Translations under genes and position numbers: made by a program | NCBI GenBank assembly: GCA_032191425.1 | Contig: CM063444.1 | Location: forward strand, 24,551,001-24,615,000 | From: Lymantria dispar | Taxonomy: Eukaryota; Arthropoda; Insecta; Lepidoptera; Erebidae | Direction: 5' to 3' | DNA: 64,000 nt | Shown: positions 20,865 to 32,272 of the stretch, in pieces | How positions within the stretch are numbered: the first letter of the stretch is position 1 | Layout of the letters: each line of letters opens with the position of its first letter | The notes under the pieces: model-generated | Told to the model about the DNA's origin: nothing | Seen by the model: the letters and a program-made list of their open reading frames with translations, nothing else | Database searches by the model: none

Positions 20865-21115
20865 AGCTCATATACGTCCCACTATTAGGCCCGGAATTCC
20901 TCCACAATACGAGCGAAATAGATCTACTATACCACGCTGCGCGCTGGTCAAACAAGCTGGTATGGATTACATTTCGAGTTTTTCTTCTGTTGCATAACAT
21001 CTATGCACGTATGTATATATAGGTATGTTATGTGGGTGTATTTAATCTCTAGTCTTCTTTTGCGATACCCACGGATAAGGGAGGGATGGTATTCTTACTC
21101 CGTCACCACCCAAAA
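20865..21115 (+). repeat. Family A repeat
   Basis: It begins CTCATATACGTCCCACTATTAG and ends TTCTTACTCCGTCACCAC, nearly full length with a small duplication GCTGCGCGCTGG. Confidence 0.8.
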
Positions 21116-21261
21116 ATTTTAATATAGAAAAATTACTATATTTACATATCTCATTAAATATGCTGGCTACACAATACAATTTTTCCATTTTCATTTTCGC
21201 AAGGGATTTTTTTTAAAGTCCCTTTCACGAATAGACAACTACTACTAGATAAGTTCCTTAA

Positions 21262-21305
21262 TGAAGACAATTATCCTTGTATTGCGGGAGACTTTACAAA
21301 TATAA
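21262..21305 (-). repeat. S2 SINE 3' fragment
   Basis: TATCCTTGTATTGCGGGAG-ACTTTACAAA matches the 3' part of S2 at 58625-58660. Confidence 0.5.
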
Positions 21306-21476
21306 TATTCATCTCAGCCCACATAAATGCCATTGTTGGGCTCAACCTCCTCCACAATGGAAGGAAAACTGACTTAATACGTCATATACTGCGCTGGTCA
21401 GAAGTGTTGGCATAGTTATATATCGAGTTTACATTGCTTGCATAAACGTTATCTGCATAGCAAATCCCATAGTTGT
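21305..21476 (+). repeat. Family A repeat, 3'-truncated
   Basis: It begins CAGCCCACATAAATGCCATTG and runs to CCCATAGTTGTCTTTT, where RTE sequence takes over. Confidence 0.7.
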
Positions 21477-21838
21477 CTTTTGAGACAAAACTTAAGAGGA
21501 TCTTCTCGTCTAACATACCTCAGTGTCTGAAAACACAGGTCTACGGCCAGTGTGTGTTACCAGTGATGACTTACGGCACAGAAACGTGGTCCCTAAATGT
21601 AGGCCTCATAACCAAGCTCAAAGTCGCTCAGCATGCTATGAAGCGGGCTATGCTTGGGATTTCTCTGCAAGATAGAATCCGAAATACAGAAATCCGCAGA
21701 AGAACAGGTGTAACCGACATAGCGCGAAGAATTAGCACGCTGAAGTGGCAATTAGCGCTCGGCGAACCGACAACCGCTGAGGAAGAAATGTTCTCGAGTG
21801 GCGACCACGTATCGGACGACGCAGTGTAGGACGTCATA
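21477..21838 (+). pseudogene. RTE-clade LINE fragment, C-terminal RT region
   Basis: An open frame of about 118 codons encodes the region after the RTE polymerase domain: IFSSNIPQCLKTQVYGQCVLPV, MTYGTETWSL, KLKVAQHAMKRAMLGISL, then TDIARRISTLKWQ (short motifs only). The usual WAGHIARR is damaged, and the 3' end is lost before the terminal text. It starts abruptly inside family A. It is non-functional. Confidence 0.85.
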
Positions 21839-21864
21839 TGCAAAACTAATTTAAGATTGATATC

Positions 21865-22080
21865 TGATGTATACGCGAGCACTACACATTGTAAATAAAA
21901 CTACTTTTACGGATTATATCGCGTTTTATATATCGCGTATTATGGGCGGACGCGATATAATATTATTATATCGCGTCCGCCTATGACCATGAATGCTGTA
22001 AAGTATTCGAAATGTCGGGCAATCATAAATCAAATACAAACGCGATATAATCCGTAAAAGTAGTTTTATTTATAATTTAA
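21865..22080. repeat. Family C inverted-repeat element with palindromic centre
   Basis: Arms of about 40 bp (ACATTGTAAATAAAACTACT... at 21886 and its complement ending near 22075) enclose an asymmetric core with CATGAATGCTGTAAAGTATTCG. In the middle, 21949-21986 is a perfect palindrome around the GCGGACGCGATATAAT arm. The outer flank GATGTATACGCGAG matches the ends of other copies. Confidence 0.8.
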
Positions 22081-22299
22081 GATTGATAGTGTCTTAATAC
22101 GCTACGATATAATTTCCACTAAAAAATATACCACTAAAAACATAAATGTGAAAATGGGAGCCAAGTTCAATATTATCATATTTATAATGTGGTTATCGTA
22201 TTTACCGACAAGACTTGAGATTAAAATGAACGCCAAGTTCTGTATATAATGAAATTTATTTATTAGAAGAAGGTATAAAATTATCCCCGTTTTGTTGGT

Positions 22300-22440
22300 T
22301 GCAGGGTGGGTGCAAGCCGTCCGTTTCATCCGGGGCGACAAAGCGGCGGCGCGCGACCCCATAATCCGTCGTAATCCCAACCGAACGATGAAATCCAACG
22401 ACGAATCTTCGACCACTGGTACCAAAACTTTGATCACCGT
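22300..22440 (-). mobile_element. Decayed R1-type 3' UTR fragment
   Basis: GTTTCATCCGGGGCGACAAAGCGGCGGCGCGCGACCCCATAA aligns with the GC-rich end of the R1 3' UTR. It is heavily diverged and truncated. Confidence 0.6.
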
Positions 22441-22444
22441 GACC

Positions 22445-22680
22445 GGACTATTCCCGTGGTGTGACGGAATAAGAATACAATTCACCAAGCACTATCTTGC
22501 ACGGGGGTGTTGTAAAGGACGACTGAGGAACATGATATGCGTATAACATCAATGCAAAAGAGGGAAAACTCGAAATAAAACTATGCTATCACAACTGACT
22601 AGCGTGGTATATATAGTAGGTAAATTTTCCTCCGATAGTGAATGAGGCCCGAGCTCAGCAGACGTCCGTCTATGGACTGA
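22445..22680 (-). repeat. Family A repeat
   Basis: CCGTGGTGTGACGGAATAAG at one end and GGCCCGAGCTCAGCAGACGT at the other are the two family A ends in minus orientation. Confidence 0.75.
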
Positions 22681-24145
22681 TAGAATGATAAAAAATACTA
22701 TTTCTTATTTAATTTCTACTGAAATTGTTTACAATTTATAAATATGGCTTTTTAAATTTTAATAGTAGAATTATTTATATTAAGCAAATACATTATGATC
22801 TATTGCTTAGTTTTTATCAGCAAATTACACATTTTTCTAAATCTGAGATCATAAAAAAAAATAACTTGTATATAACATAATGATGATATATTGCTTAGCT
22901 AAATCATTGATTAGCTTGCCTGGCTGGGTGCCAAACTTCTTAGGTCAGATGGAAGTGGCTTAGGTTTTTGATCTGTAGATCACTAAGTCAGTCATAAAAG
23001 TAAATTTTAAGCTTTGCTTAATATCTACGTAACAGTTTAAACTGTGATTATAAAATTTGAGATACAAATTTATCAAGGAGGTCAAAACATAACAATTAAA
23101 TTTGGTATGTGTTTTTGAGTTACGTAGAGGTTAAAAGTGGCTCGAAATCGTTCATGTAAATATACACGCGACGCGGCTAACCAGCTCTCTTCGTAAATTA
23201 CTACTACGTAAACTTAGCGCGTGATTAGATAGTGTAATCAAGAATTTAAAATTCGAATGAAGTCCTTTGCGAAAAAATGCAGCAAATTTTCTAACGATTT
23301 GTATTTCGCCACTATATGTAAGGTTAAATGATTTAGATAAAAAGAAACAATATAACTAGGTATTTAAGCACTAATAATGATAAAATATACTAAATCTAGC
23401 ACAGTGACCCAAAAGCGAATATGACTCTAAAGGTCGTCTCGAGCGTAGCCACAACAAAACCTATGCCATTGTTTATAAGTTAGCGCAGACACAGTATTTA
23501 ATAGAACAAATATTTACTGTAATGCTGGTGACGTCATTAGCGTGAAGGGTAGTGACGTAGATAGAGATTAGGCTAAGCAAATTGACGCACGGCCATGAAT
23601 TGACTAAATAAACCCTGTAAGTATATTACTTACGCCTACGTGTCGATATATTATTAAGTGTTTTAACGAGTATAATATCAGTCACATTCTCAAAAGCCTT
23701 CAACATCGAACTATGAGTGATGTGGGTGATTTTGGTCACGTTATTTGATCAATAACAAGCAAACAGATTAGAACGAATGATAAAAACAAATATTTCTGTC
23801 GAGGAAGGAAAATAACGAGTTCATATGAAATAGATATTGATAATCTCACTTTTGCGGAAGGGTTTTTTCCTAAACAGGCGAAGTGACATAACTCAACCTA
23901 AAAAATAAATTTGTGTAGTTAATTTTTAGTCAAAAATGCTTTACCATGGGCAAAGAGAAATTCCGAAGCACAAGAATTTAAATCTCGCTCATACTACGGA
24001 AAGACAAAGACGCACTTTCGTAATTATTGTCGACGTTTAAAAGACCTTCAAAGTAACCTGCACCTTCTTTGTATAACTTGATATAACGTTGTTATTAAAA
24101 GCTACTAAATAAACGACAATATTTGCTATGTGTGTATATACACTC
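22681..24145. other. AT-rich stretch, nothing recognised
   Basis: 1.5 kb of AT-rich DNA without a supported gene or named repeat. Confidence 0.4.
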
Positions 24146-24149
24146 CGTG

Positions 24150-24737
24150 TGGTGAATTAGTACTCCGTATGAGAATACAATAAATAAACCACCCCATCTC
24201 TTGCCCATGGGTATCGCAAAAGACGACTAAGGGATACATACAGGCTGATGGCTGCTCTAGTGGTTAGATCGGGTGCCGCTTGCGGAATCTGGTCCAGTCA
24301 TGGTACTTTTTCGTTATATTTAATAACTGTATTGTATGATGGTTCGAAAGGCATCACACTGGAGCTATTAATAGACGTGTTGTTGTATATTATATTATTT
24401 AAAAAAAAAAATATATGAATAAACAAGAAGACAATCCCACTGAGTTTCTTGCCGGATCTTCTCAGTGCGGTCGCGTTCCGATCCGGTAGTAATTTAAGGC
24501 AAAATGTAAAAAAAATTACCATATGTAAGTGCCCCCGCGGGGTTTATACATAATAAAGAATTTGAATTTGAACAGGTAACATCGATGCAAGAGAAGAAAA
24601 AACTCGTTACAAAACTCTATTCCAACACATCTGAGCAGTGTAGATTAGTAGGTCAATTCCCCTTCCATTGTGGAGGAGATCCGAGTCTGAACAGTGGGAT
24701 TTTATTGGCTGAGATGATGATAATGATGATAAATAAA
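24150..24737 (-). repeat. Family A repeat split by SINE S1
   Basis: 24150-24240 (CTTGCCCATGGGTATCGCAAAAGACGACTAAGGGATAC) and 24577-24737 (TAACATCGATGCAAGAGAAG ... GAGTCTGAACAGTGGGA, then GATGATGATAATGATGAT) are the two halves of one minus copy. S1 lies between them. Confidence 0.8.
24245..24571 (+). mobile_element. S1 SINE, tRNA-like head and LINE-like tail
   Basis: A 327-bp insertion into family A is bounded by the short repeat ACAGG (24240-24244, 24572-24576). The head TGGCTGCTCTAGTGGTTAGA looks like a Pol III box A. The B-box-like GGTTCGAAAGGCATC is weak. The tail carries GCCGGATCTTCTCAG, TTCCGATCCGGTAG and GTAAGTGCCCCCGC, and ends AATTTGAATTTGAA. The tail resembles Jockey/Daphne-type LINE 3' ends, which would mobilise it. 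Confidence 0.75.
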
Positions 24738-25224
24738 GCTTGCGAGAGTCATACAGGACAGAAGATGAAGGACCCTGCAGCGTTTCTACTTGTATGAAAC
24801 TCATATATCTATACGTTTTACAAAGTACTAATATTCTTGGCATATTACTATTTTAATTTACGTATCACATATCCTCATGCAACTGAATATTTCGCCCTAA
24901 AGACGAGAAGGATGAAAATATCAGCATATAAATTTCAATTCTCGCTCATCACAATCTCGCCTTGCTTCGCTAATAGAGAATCACAATAATGAAGGTTAAA
25001 TCACCTATTTACGAGTCTACCACTTATCACGCTAAGTAGTTGTAGTATGACGTTAAGTAAGTAAAATATTATGGTGCTCATTAAAAAGCAATGGTCGGTG
25101 TCTATGTTAGGGTAGGTCGTAATGCTACTATCACCAATGGCGCCTATTGTCGCGCCCGTGACTTGAGGTGTTCAACCTAATAAAATAAATACATAACATA
25201 ATCTATTATATAGAAAATAAGAGG
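24738..25224. other. AT-rich spacer
   Basis: Nothing recognised. Confidence 0.4.
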
Positions 25225-25227
25225 CAT

Positions 25228-25432
25228 GTTGACTGTTGGGGAAGAAAGGTTCTTGAGTGGCGACCACGAATCGGACGGCGCAGCGTAGGAGGTCGCCTAC
25301 TAGGTGGATTGACGACATTCTCAAAGTCGAAGGGAAGCGTTGGATGCAAGTGGCGCAGCTCCGTTCCGAGTTGTATTCTCGTGGGGAGGCCTATGTCCAG
25401 CAGTGGACGTCTGTAGGCTGATGGATGGATGG
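25228..25432 (+). mobile_element. RTE-clade LINE 3' end
   Basis: GGTTCTTGAGTGGCGACCAC, AAGCGTTGGATGCAAGTGGC and the terminal CAGTGGACGTCTGTAGGCTG followed by (ATGG)n are the classic RTE 3' end in lepidopterans. The coding frame is broken. Confidence 0.85.
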
Positions 25433-25446
25433 AAGAGGCATGTTAA

Positions 25447-25692
25447 TATTTTTCCGTATGGTGATGGAGAAAGAATACAATTCACCATCCCTTATCCTGC
25501 ACATGGGTATCGTATGAAACGACTAAATGTTTACAAATATGCATATAACATCTATGCAAGAAAAGGAAAACTAGGAATAAACCCTATACCAAGACGTCTG
25601 ACTCGCGTGTTGTAGTAGGTCAATATTTCTCTTATTATGGAGGAGGCGCCAGTCCAGCAATGGTATGTATATGAACAGGCATGATGATGATG
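25447..25692 (-). repeat. Family A repeat
   Basis: A full-length minus copy ends in a GATGATGATG microsatellite. It directly follows the RTE tail. Confidence 0.8.
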
Positions 25693-25879
25693 TTAAATGT
25701 GGATTATACAATCGATGAGGAACCAAATCGGCTGAGCAGAGTACATAAATCTTGGTAGAATCTTCTAGTCAAATATTTCTCAATGTCAGTGCCCAGTATA
25801 ATACGGCAATTCATAGGCTATAACTGACATAGCTATATAAATTATTATGTTGAAATGCTCGCTACGAGCGGGCTATATC

Positions 25880-26140
25880 GCTCGTCGAATCATCGTTAGG
25901 GAAGAAAGCAATGCGGATGACGGGATCGGGGATTTGTTTATCACCCGCAGACAGACTGACCGCACGACGGCGACCGATGTCCTGGATGTCGAGAGGAGAA
26001 GGTACCCCGCGGTGGTAATCCGCCGGGCCGACAACTGAGGACAAGGAACTCGGCACCGGTGTTCGGCCCAACGACGAAGGTGACGTGCTACGGGTGGGTT
26101 ATGGAGCTGCCCGCAAGGTAAAGTTAAGAAAAAATACAAA
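25880..26140 (+). mobile_element. R1-clade LINE 3' UTR copy
   Basis: From GGATGACGGGATCGGGGATTTG through CCCGCAGACAGACTGACCGC and GTTCGGCCCAACGACGAAGG to an A-rich end at about 26125. The very 3' end is deleted. Confidence 0.75.
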
Positions 26141-26926
26141 GAAAATGGGGTAGAACCTTACATTTATTTAAACACAAAAAGAAGGAATACAAATTCTTCT
26201 TTTTTCACAGTTGATTTTACAACTAATTTTACAATTATGTTGTATGGCGAATTACTGAGTGTAAAATAGAAAAATAAAGCAATTTACAAAATAAATTATT
26301 TGTATAGACACCGGTCTGATGCGTTATATAAACCTTGATCATAGGAAAACTGCTTAATCACACTGACTAACGTAAAGTAGGTATATATTTGACAATTATA
26401 AGCAAATATTTGACAATGGCATGAAACTTGCAATAAGTAACTTAATTTCCAAGACTGATGTTACGGTTAGATTGCTACTAGTATTGGCATCTGTGCGAAT
26501 TGAAGTATTGAGTCAAGGAGTTAAGCATCCGAAAAGAACTGAAGATTGATATTCTAAATGTGGGAATGAAGCAAAGAGTGGTTACGTAATCTAGAAAAAA
26601 AAAACTAATAAATCGCAGATCGCCGAAATTACAGAGACTATTGTGTACATTTGAGCAAGAAGTAGGTTAGCCTCCCTAGTTCTAAATAGGAATGAATTGC
26701 GAATGATATATGTTATTCAGTGATTTATCTGCAAAGTTCCGATTATATTTCATTGTAAGAATATTTTTTATGACGTGGTATGAGCATGCAAAAAGTAAAC
26801 TGGAACATCTGACATTATTGTTTTATTAAAGGATCTTTAGGATCCTTTCTTGAAATGTCCTGTTATATTACATTCATCTGAAATTTTATATTTTACTACT
26901 CCATGCAAAATAAACTAAACGGTAGG
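26141..26926. other. AT-rich stretch, nothing recognised
   Basis: No gene or named repeat found. Confidence 0.4.
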
Positions 26927-26937
26927 GATCTTATTTT

Positions 26938-27227
26938 CCCTAGCCGAGCCGGCGTTTCCCTAGCAGAGGCCGCAAGTGACTGGACCGGGGATTTAGTCCG
27001 TCACCCGCCGAGAGGCCGACCGTGCGGGGGGGACGTCGGTCGAGGAGAGGGTACTCCACAGGGGTATTTCGTCAGGCCGACCACTGACAACAAGTCACCC
27101 TGCACCGTTGGTTGGCCCAACGACGAAGGCGACATGCCACGGGTGGATTACGGGGCCGCGCACCGCCCCTCTCTCGGCCCGGATGGAGCGACGGTGGTTG
27201 CGCTGACCGTAGCCCACACAAAAAAGA
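26938..27227 (+). mobile_element. R1-clade LINE 3' UTR-only copy with TSD
   Basis: It is flanked by the exact 11-bp repeat GATCTTATTTT (26927-26937 and 27228-27238). It starts at the end of ORF2 (CCCTAGCC), includes half of the stem-loop (GGGGGGACGTCGGTCG) and ends GACCGTAGCCCACACA plus poly(A). Confidence 0.9.
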
Positions 27228-27249
27228 GATCTTATTTTATTAAGAAAAA

Positions 27250-27392
27250 CCCTTTTTGGCGTTCCATTCAGGGCGACGTAAGGACGCAGCTGCAATAATC
27301 CGTCGTATTCCCATATCTTCGCCATTGGACCGATCACTGGTACCGAGTTCCTTATCGTACGTGGCCAACTCAGGGGAACACCTTGCACAAAG
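27250..27392 (-). mobile_element. Decayed R1-type 3' UTR fragment
   Basis: TTCAGGGCGACGTAAGGACG, ATAATCCGTCGTATTCCC and GCCATTGGACCGATCACTGGTACCG match the 22300-22440 fragment and the R1 3' UTR. Confidence 0.6.
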
Positions 27393-27465
27393 GCAATAAT
27401 CCTTGTATGAACTTTACAAACATATAATTTAACGAGCACAAATTACACTAAGAACAGCAATTTTT
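27392..27465 (-). repeat. S2 SINE 3' fragment
   Basis: AATAATCCTTGTATG-AACTTTACAAACATATAATT corresponds to the S2 3' part at 58627-58672. Confidence 0.6.
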
Positions 27466-28010
27466 GTACCGTAGAAGAAATATTACTTTCTAATAAATTA
27501 AATAATTGGTAATTTCTATCTATATATTGTTACACCTATAAGCCCGAATTAATGTGTAGTATAGCACATTAATATAATATCTTTGTAGCTTTTTAAGCGT
27601 CACATAATACAATCCTACATATCCTGTCTATTGAGCACTATTTCTGAAGGAAAGACAAAACTGCGCTCGTGATTGCGTTGTTAAAATCATAATGTATTTT
27701 TTATTTTAAATTATTCTTTACGTCCCAAATCTTGAACACAGGCTTCCTCTATAGTGAAAATGTAATTTACCTACTATATTACACTAATCATATGGTTACG
27801 GAGTATTATTTCGAGTTTTTTTTTACTATGTGGTGTGATATATTTTATTAATAATTAATGCCATATTAGTTCCTGTCGCAATCTGTTCTTTTATGCATAT
27901 ATACTTGTACAAAATAATTACGATGTTTCACATCTGCCAGGCGTCCTGAACCACGGCTCCCTTTTTTATAATTTCATATTAAGCGAGATTTCGTAGTAAG
28001 CTAAACATAA
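27466..28010. other. AT-rich spacer before the Tc1 element
   Basis: Nothing recognised. Confidence 0.4.
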
Positions 28011-28012
28011 TA

Positions 28013-29628
28013 AACTCATTTGCAAAAAAAACGGGCGGTTTTGATTTTCATTCATATTTAAAAAGATACAATACCAAAAAGGTTTCAATCGTTTGTACAC
28101 GTTACTGGCCGGTTTTAAAAATGCTGTGGTATTTAAAAAAGTACGTTCTAAATTCAATTTTTCATTTGATGTTCATTTTTACAGAAAACCCCTTTTTATC
28201 CTACATTTTTGGCGCGAAGTTCCAGAAGTTAACATCGACTTTCATAACTTTTATTCAATTTTTATCGATTAATTTCATATCCTTGACTGTCAAAGCTTTA
28301 TTTAATGCTGTTTGGCTGTATCAAAAATGGTAGATAAAGTGGTAAAAGCTACCAAAATTATCGCGCTGCTTGAAGAGGGTTGCAGCCAATGTTTCGTGGC
28401 TAGGAGGCTAAATGTTAGTCGCTCGACAGTCCAAAGGACCTGGCAGCGATATCAGGAGACTGGTTCCGTCGAGAGAAGGCCTGGTTCTGGAAGAAAACCA
28501 TGTACCCAACCACGGGATGATCGTTTTCTTGTGAGTCGCGCATTGAGAAATCGCAAATCTTCGTATGTGGATCTTAAGAACAACCTCCAAGAAGTAAGAA
28601 ATGTGCATATTAGTCTATGGACGGTCAGGAGGAGGCTTCTCGCTGCCAATATACGCAGTCACCGCCCGGCCCGCGGCCCCAAATTACTCCGTGAGCACAG
28701 AGTTCACAGGCTTAGGTTCGCTAGAAATTGTGAATCATGGACTCAAGACGATTGGAATAGGGTTTTGTTCTCTGATGAAGCCAGGATATCTCTGTTCGGT
28801 GAAGATCGACGTCGGCGAGTGCTAAGAAGACAAGGAGAACGCTTTGCAGAGGCATGTTTCGAAGAAATCACACCTTATGGTGGGGGCTCTGTTATGTTTT
28901 GGGCAGGAATAAATTCAATGGATCGTACAGAGTTAGTCTTCATTGAAAACGGCTCACTGACTGGGCATCGATACATAACGGAAGTTCTAATTTCTCATGC
29001 ACAACCCGCATTGGCCGCTCTAGGTGAAGACTCGATTTTTATGGACGACAATGCTCGCGCCCACCGATCCCGCGATGTTAATGCGTATGTGCAAGAGGTC
29101 GGCATTCGTCGTTTGGATTGGCCAGCTCGAAGTCCCGACCTCAATCCCATAGAGCATGTCTGGGACGTTCTGAAACGGCGTGTGAGATCAGTACACCCGG
29201 CTCCGCAGACCATCAGAGAGCTGAAGAATGTGATTACTGCGGAGTGGGAACGTATTCCGCAAGCAAGTATCCGGGATATACTCGCTAGCATGCCCAGACG
29301 AATTCAAGCTGTGATTTTAGCTAGAGGGGGTCACACTCGATACTAAACATTTATCTGCTTTTACTTTATTAAAGAAAAACAAACAAAAAAACTTTTTTAT
29401 TTTTACTTCATGAGCATATGCACTACTAGCGAATATACACTACTAGCGAGGTTTAGCATTATTTCCCATAAATTGTATCTAAATTTTATGAAATACTGAT
29501 GAAAACGATTATTTTCTTATTAATTTAGCAAATTGTGTGGATAAAACTACCTATAATTATCAAACAAAGAAATATTAACATTTGAAATGGTTCATTGCTT
29601 AGGTGCCCGTTTTTTTTGCAAATGAGTG
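28013..29628 (+). mobile_element. Full-length Tc1-type DNA transposon
   Basis: This 1616-bp element is bounded by TA (28011-28012 and 29629-29630). The inverted termini are 28013-28036 and 29605-29628, agreeing at 23 of 24 positions around CTCATTTGCAAAAAAAACGG. A single transposase ORF fills the middle. TA target, termini and DD34E catalytic spacing define the Tc1 branch of the Tc1/mariner superfamily. No internal damage is visible, so the copy may be young and potentially active, although activity cannot be judged from sequence alone. A tandem of two CACTACTAGCGA units lies at about 29419-29445 between the ORF and the right terminus. Confidence 0.93.
28327..29346 (+). CDS. Tc1-type transposase, DD34E, 339 aa
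   Basis: This enzyme cuts the element out and pastes it at TA sites. The ATG at 28327 is chosen because upstream codons in the same frame lack an ATG, and it gives the usual Tc1 length (about 340 aa). Residues 8-45 look like a helix-turn-helix (QCFVARRLNVSRSTVQRTWQ), followed by a GRPR-like GSGRKP at 53-58 and a second helix-turn-helix region at about 95-115. The catalytic triad is Asp150 (FSDE), Asp241 (DDNARAH) and Glu276 (SPDLNPIEHVW), with 34 residues between the last two. The frame runs to TAA at 29344-29346 without a stop. It is the only intact transposase in the window. Confidence 0.95.
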   Translation: MVDKVVKATKIIALLEEGCSQCFVARRLNVSRSTVQRTWQRYQETGSVERRPGSGRKPCTQPRDDRFLVSRALRNRKSSYVDLKNNLQEVRNVHISLWTVRRRLLAANIRSHRPARGPKLLREHRVHRLRFARNCESWTQDDWNRVLFSDEARISLFGEDRRRRVLRRQGERFAEACFEEITPYGGGSVMFWAGINSMDRTELVFIENGSLTGHRYITEVLISHAQPALAALGEDSIFMDDNARAHRSRDVNAYVQEVGIRRLDWPARSPDLNPIEHVWDVLKRRVRSVHPAPQTIRELKNVITAEWERIPQASIRDILASMPRRIQAVILARGGHTRY

Positions 29629-29630
29629 TA

Positions 29631-29930
29631 TATTCATAAAGGGAAATAAATTATAAAGAAAAGAAATAAAATACTGGCCGGATGCCCACGTAGAATCGCA
29701 TAGTCATGGAAATTCATCCAAAGTATTAGAAGCCCCTTTTCTACATGAATGCACAACAGTATAATGTTTTTCTCAATTTAACTGTGTATATTTTGGTCTT
29801 GTTTTTTCTGTATCACAATTGAAATTAGAATTATAGCAGAAAATTTATAACAGATATCTTTTAAAATATGGATACGTCTGAAAGGATTAATTAAATAAAA
29901 ATACTAAAGTAAGGACTTATTTAGGCAGCG
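29631..29930. other. AT-rich spacer
   Basis: Nothing recognised. Confidence 0.4.
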
Positions 29931-29999
29931 GGCTGGCTGTGCCCTTGGAATTGCAACGGTCTGAACGGCAATATCACTTACCATCAGGTGAACTGCTTT
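29930..29999. repeat. LINE/SINE tail fragment
   Basis: GGCAATATCACTTACCATCAGGTGAACTGC resembles the widespread lepidopteran non-LTR tail motif. It abuts an R1 fragment. Confidence 0.55.
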
Positions 30000-30537
30000 G
30001 TAGGGCGCACTCGTGTGGGCGGCAACCCTTACTGTTCTTCTGAGGACTTTCTTGAGACGTCCACATAGGGCCATAGCGGTCAGGGCCATACGTTGATACA
30101 GCGATACTTCACAGCGTCAAGAACTGGGAAGCGGTCGCCGCCTTCTGTGAGGTAGTTATCTCACAGAAGGAGGCGGTGGATCGTGCGCGGGAAGAACTCC
30201 TCTACGGCGACACAGTCCGCCGCCAACGCCTTGTACGGTGCAGGCGCGAGTACCTGCGCCTGATGCCGCCCTACCCGAGACCGCGGATGACTGAACTGGG
30301 GAGTACTCTGTTACCCGCAGAAAGGCTGAGCGCGTGAGGGCGACCGACGTCCCGAGAGGGGTGTTAGAAAGGGAGGGTACCCGAAAGGGTATCCCGCTGA
30401 GCTGGCCACAGACGTCAAGGATTCGGTACCTGCGGTCGGCCCAATGGCGAATACGAATATGGCGGGTTATAGGGTCGCACGGCGCTCTTTTGTCACCCCG
30501 GAGTGCATCGGCACCATAGCCTGCCAAAAATACAAAA
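30000..30537 (+). mobile_element. R1-clade LINE with internal deletion
   Basis: 30000-30105 encodes the ORF2 region matching VWAGSLTVRLRALLRRP. It then jumps, near 30108, to the end of ORF2 (SVRNWDAVAAF-like, through the stop near 30272), dropping about 1.1 kb relative to the intact copy. The 3' UTR follows and ends GCACCATAGCCTGCC plus an A-rich tail. Confidence 0.8.
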
Positions 30538-31865
30538 AAGGTGTAGGTACCGCTAGCTCATCTATCACTACAAACTATAAAAAAATAAACATAAATTCTA
30601 GAATCATATTTCGAACGCCATGAACATGCTATGCCCTATTGTAACATGAATCATGTAAAATTTACAGGACGAATTATGTGAAAATTAACTGAATCAGAAA
30701 TAAAATGAGTTAAATACATGTGTCTAGTACCTATAAAATAATGAAGCAAACGTGACTCGATCAAAAAAGTTCGCATAGTTAACATGATGCGTTTAGTTCA
30801 AAAAAACAGTAAGATTTTATGTCGAACAAAGTAAATATATAGATAATTAATACAAATTAGTAGGTAGAAATGATTTGCCTCACATTTATTCAATACATTG
30901 AACCAGCTATTAATGTTCAAGTTTAATGTATTAAGGTTCAATGGCTATTAACCTTCAACATCTGTCATTCACCACAATAACAAAAGCCTTGATATATTTG
31001 AATTGTTGAAGTCTTTATTACAAATATTTTATATTGTAATATTTTACAATACCTATAGTGTGAGCCTAAATGTACGTAATAGAAAATCCAATAATCAGAT
31101 CTTGATGATGTATTTAATTCATGAATTTCATTCAGTGTTTATCAACACAGCAAACAGTCATTCATAGGTATGTGAAAATACCTAATTTCTTTATACACCA
31201 CAATTTAAATTTTTAGAATATTTTTAGTCGCTGGTAATTTAGTTAGGCTATAAATAATATATGAAAGTCAATATTTGTGAAGTGAATCATTTTGAAGACA
31301 TTATCAGATTTTATAGACGTATAATTTACCTATTTAATTTATTACGCAAGATTACATTTAGCAAATTTACTCATGCGTTGCGAAGTAATCATTGTGTTAT
31401 AATATAAAAACACCAACGAGATGCGATATTTAACTAGATTGTGAGATAAATTAGACGTAAAAGCCGAGAATTTTACATTCTATGTATACCGTCCACAGCT
31501 TCAAAAATTCCAACATATAATATTAGCATATTACATTAATTTGGAAGTTCATTACCATCAGATAAAAATCTAGACCATCATATATACGATCGTGATAAAA
31601 ATAAACTGGAATTTGCAATACTATAACCACACGATGTATTAAAATCAAAGCAATAATATAATAATCTTATAATTAGAACTTAGTTAACCTGAATATAAAA
31701 CCACAACTAAGTACCGCTACATCGTCCCCACGCGGAATAACATTGTCGTTATCTATGGCTACCTATTGTTGCCAAAAACTATCACATTTCATAAGGTTTA
31801 CTCTTCCTCTTTTTATTTTTTCTTCATTAGCACAAAGGTTTTCCGTGTGCTAACGTAGTAATAAT
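30538..31865. other. AT-rich stretch, nothing recognised
   Basis: 1.3 kb of AT-rich DNA without ORFs or named repeats. Confidence 0.45.
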
Positions 31866-31869
31866 AAAA

Positions 31870-31962
31870 TTTTACACCCCTTCTCTTGCCTGTGGGTGTC
31901 GTAAAATATGCATATAACATTTATGTAAGACAAGGTTAACTTGAAATAAAACCTTGAAAAAA
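31870..31962 (-). repeat. Family A fragment
   Basis: CTTGCCTGTGGGTGTCGTAAAATATGCATATAACATTTATG is the diagnostic middle of family A with an internal deletion. R1 sequence follows. Confidence 0.7.
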
Positions 31963-31964
31963 AT

Positions 31965-32272
31965 CATCGGTGCCGACCATCGTCAGGGTGATGCTTGACA
32001 GCGTCAAGAACTGGGTCGCGGTTGCAGCCTTCTGCGAGGCAGTAGTCTCGCGGAAGGAGGGGGCGGGGCGCGTCTCCTCGACGACGCGAGCCGCCGCCGG
32101 CGACTGGGGCGGCGCAAGCGCGATTACCTGCGCCTGGTGCCGCCCTAGCCGAGGCCGCGGGTGACTGGATCGGGATACTAGTCCGTCACCCGCCGAGAGG
32201 CCGACCGCGCGAGGAAAGACCGATGTCCTCCCCGAGGGGGGGACGTCGGTCGATGGGAGGGGACTCCTGAGT
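31965..32272 (+). mobile_element. R1-clade LINE fragment, 3'-truncated
   Basis: It starts in ORF2 at the text for LPTIAREMLDSVRNW, passes the stop near 32148 and runs into the 3' UTR stem-loop (complete at about 32220-32250). It stops at about 32270 without the terminal part or poly(A). Confidence 0.8.
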
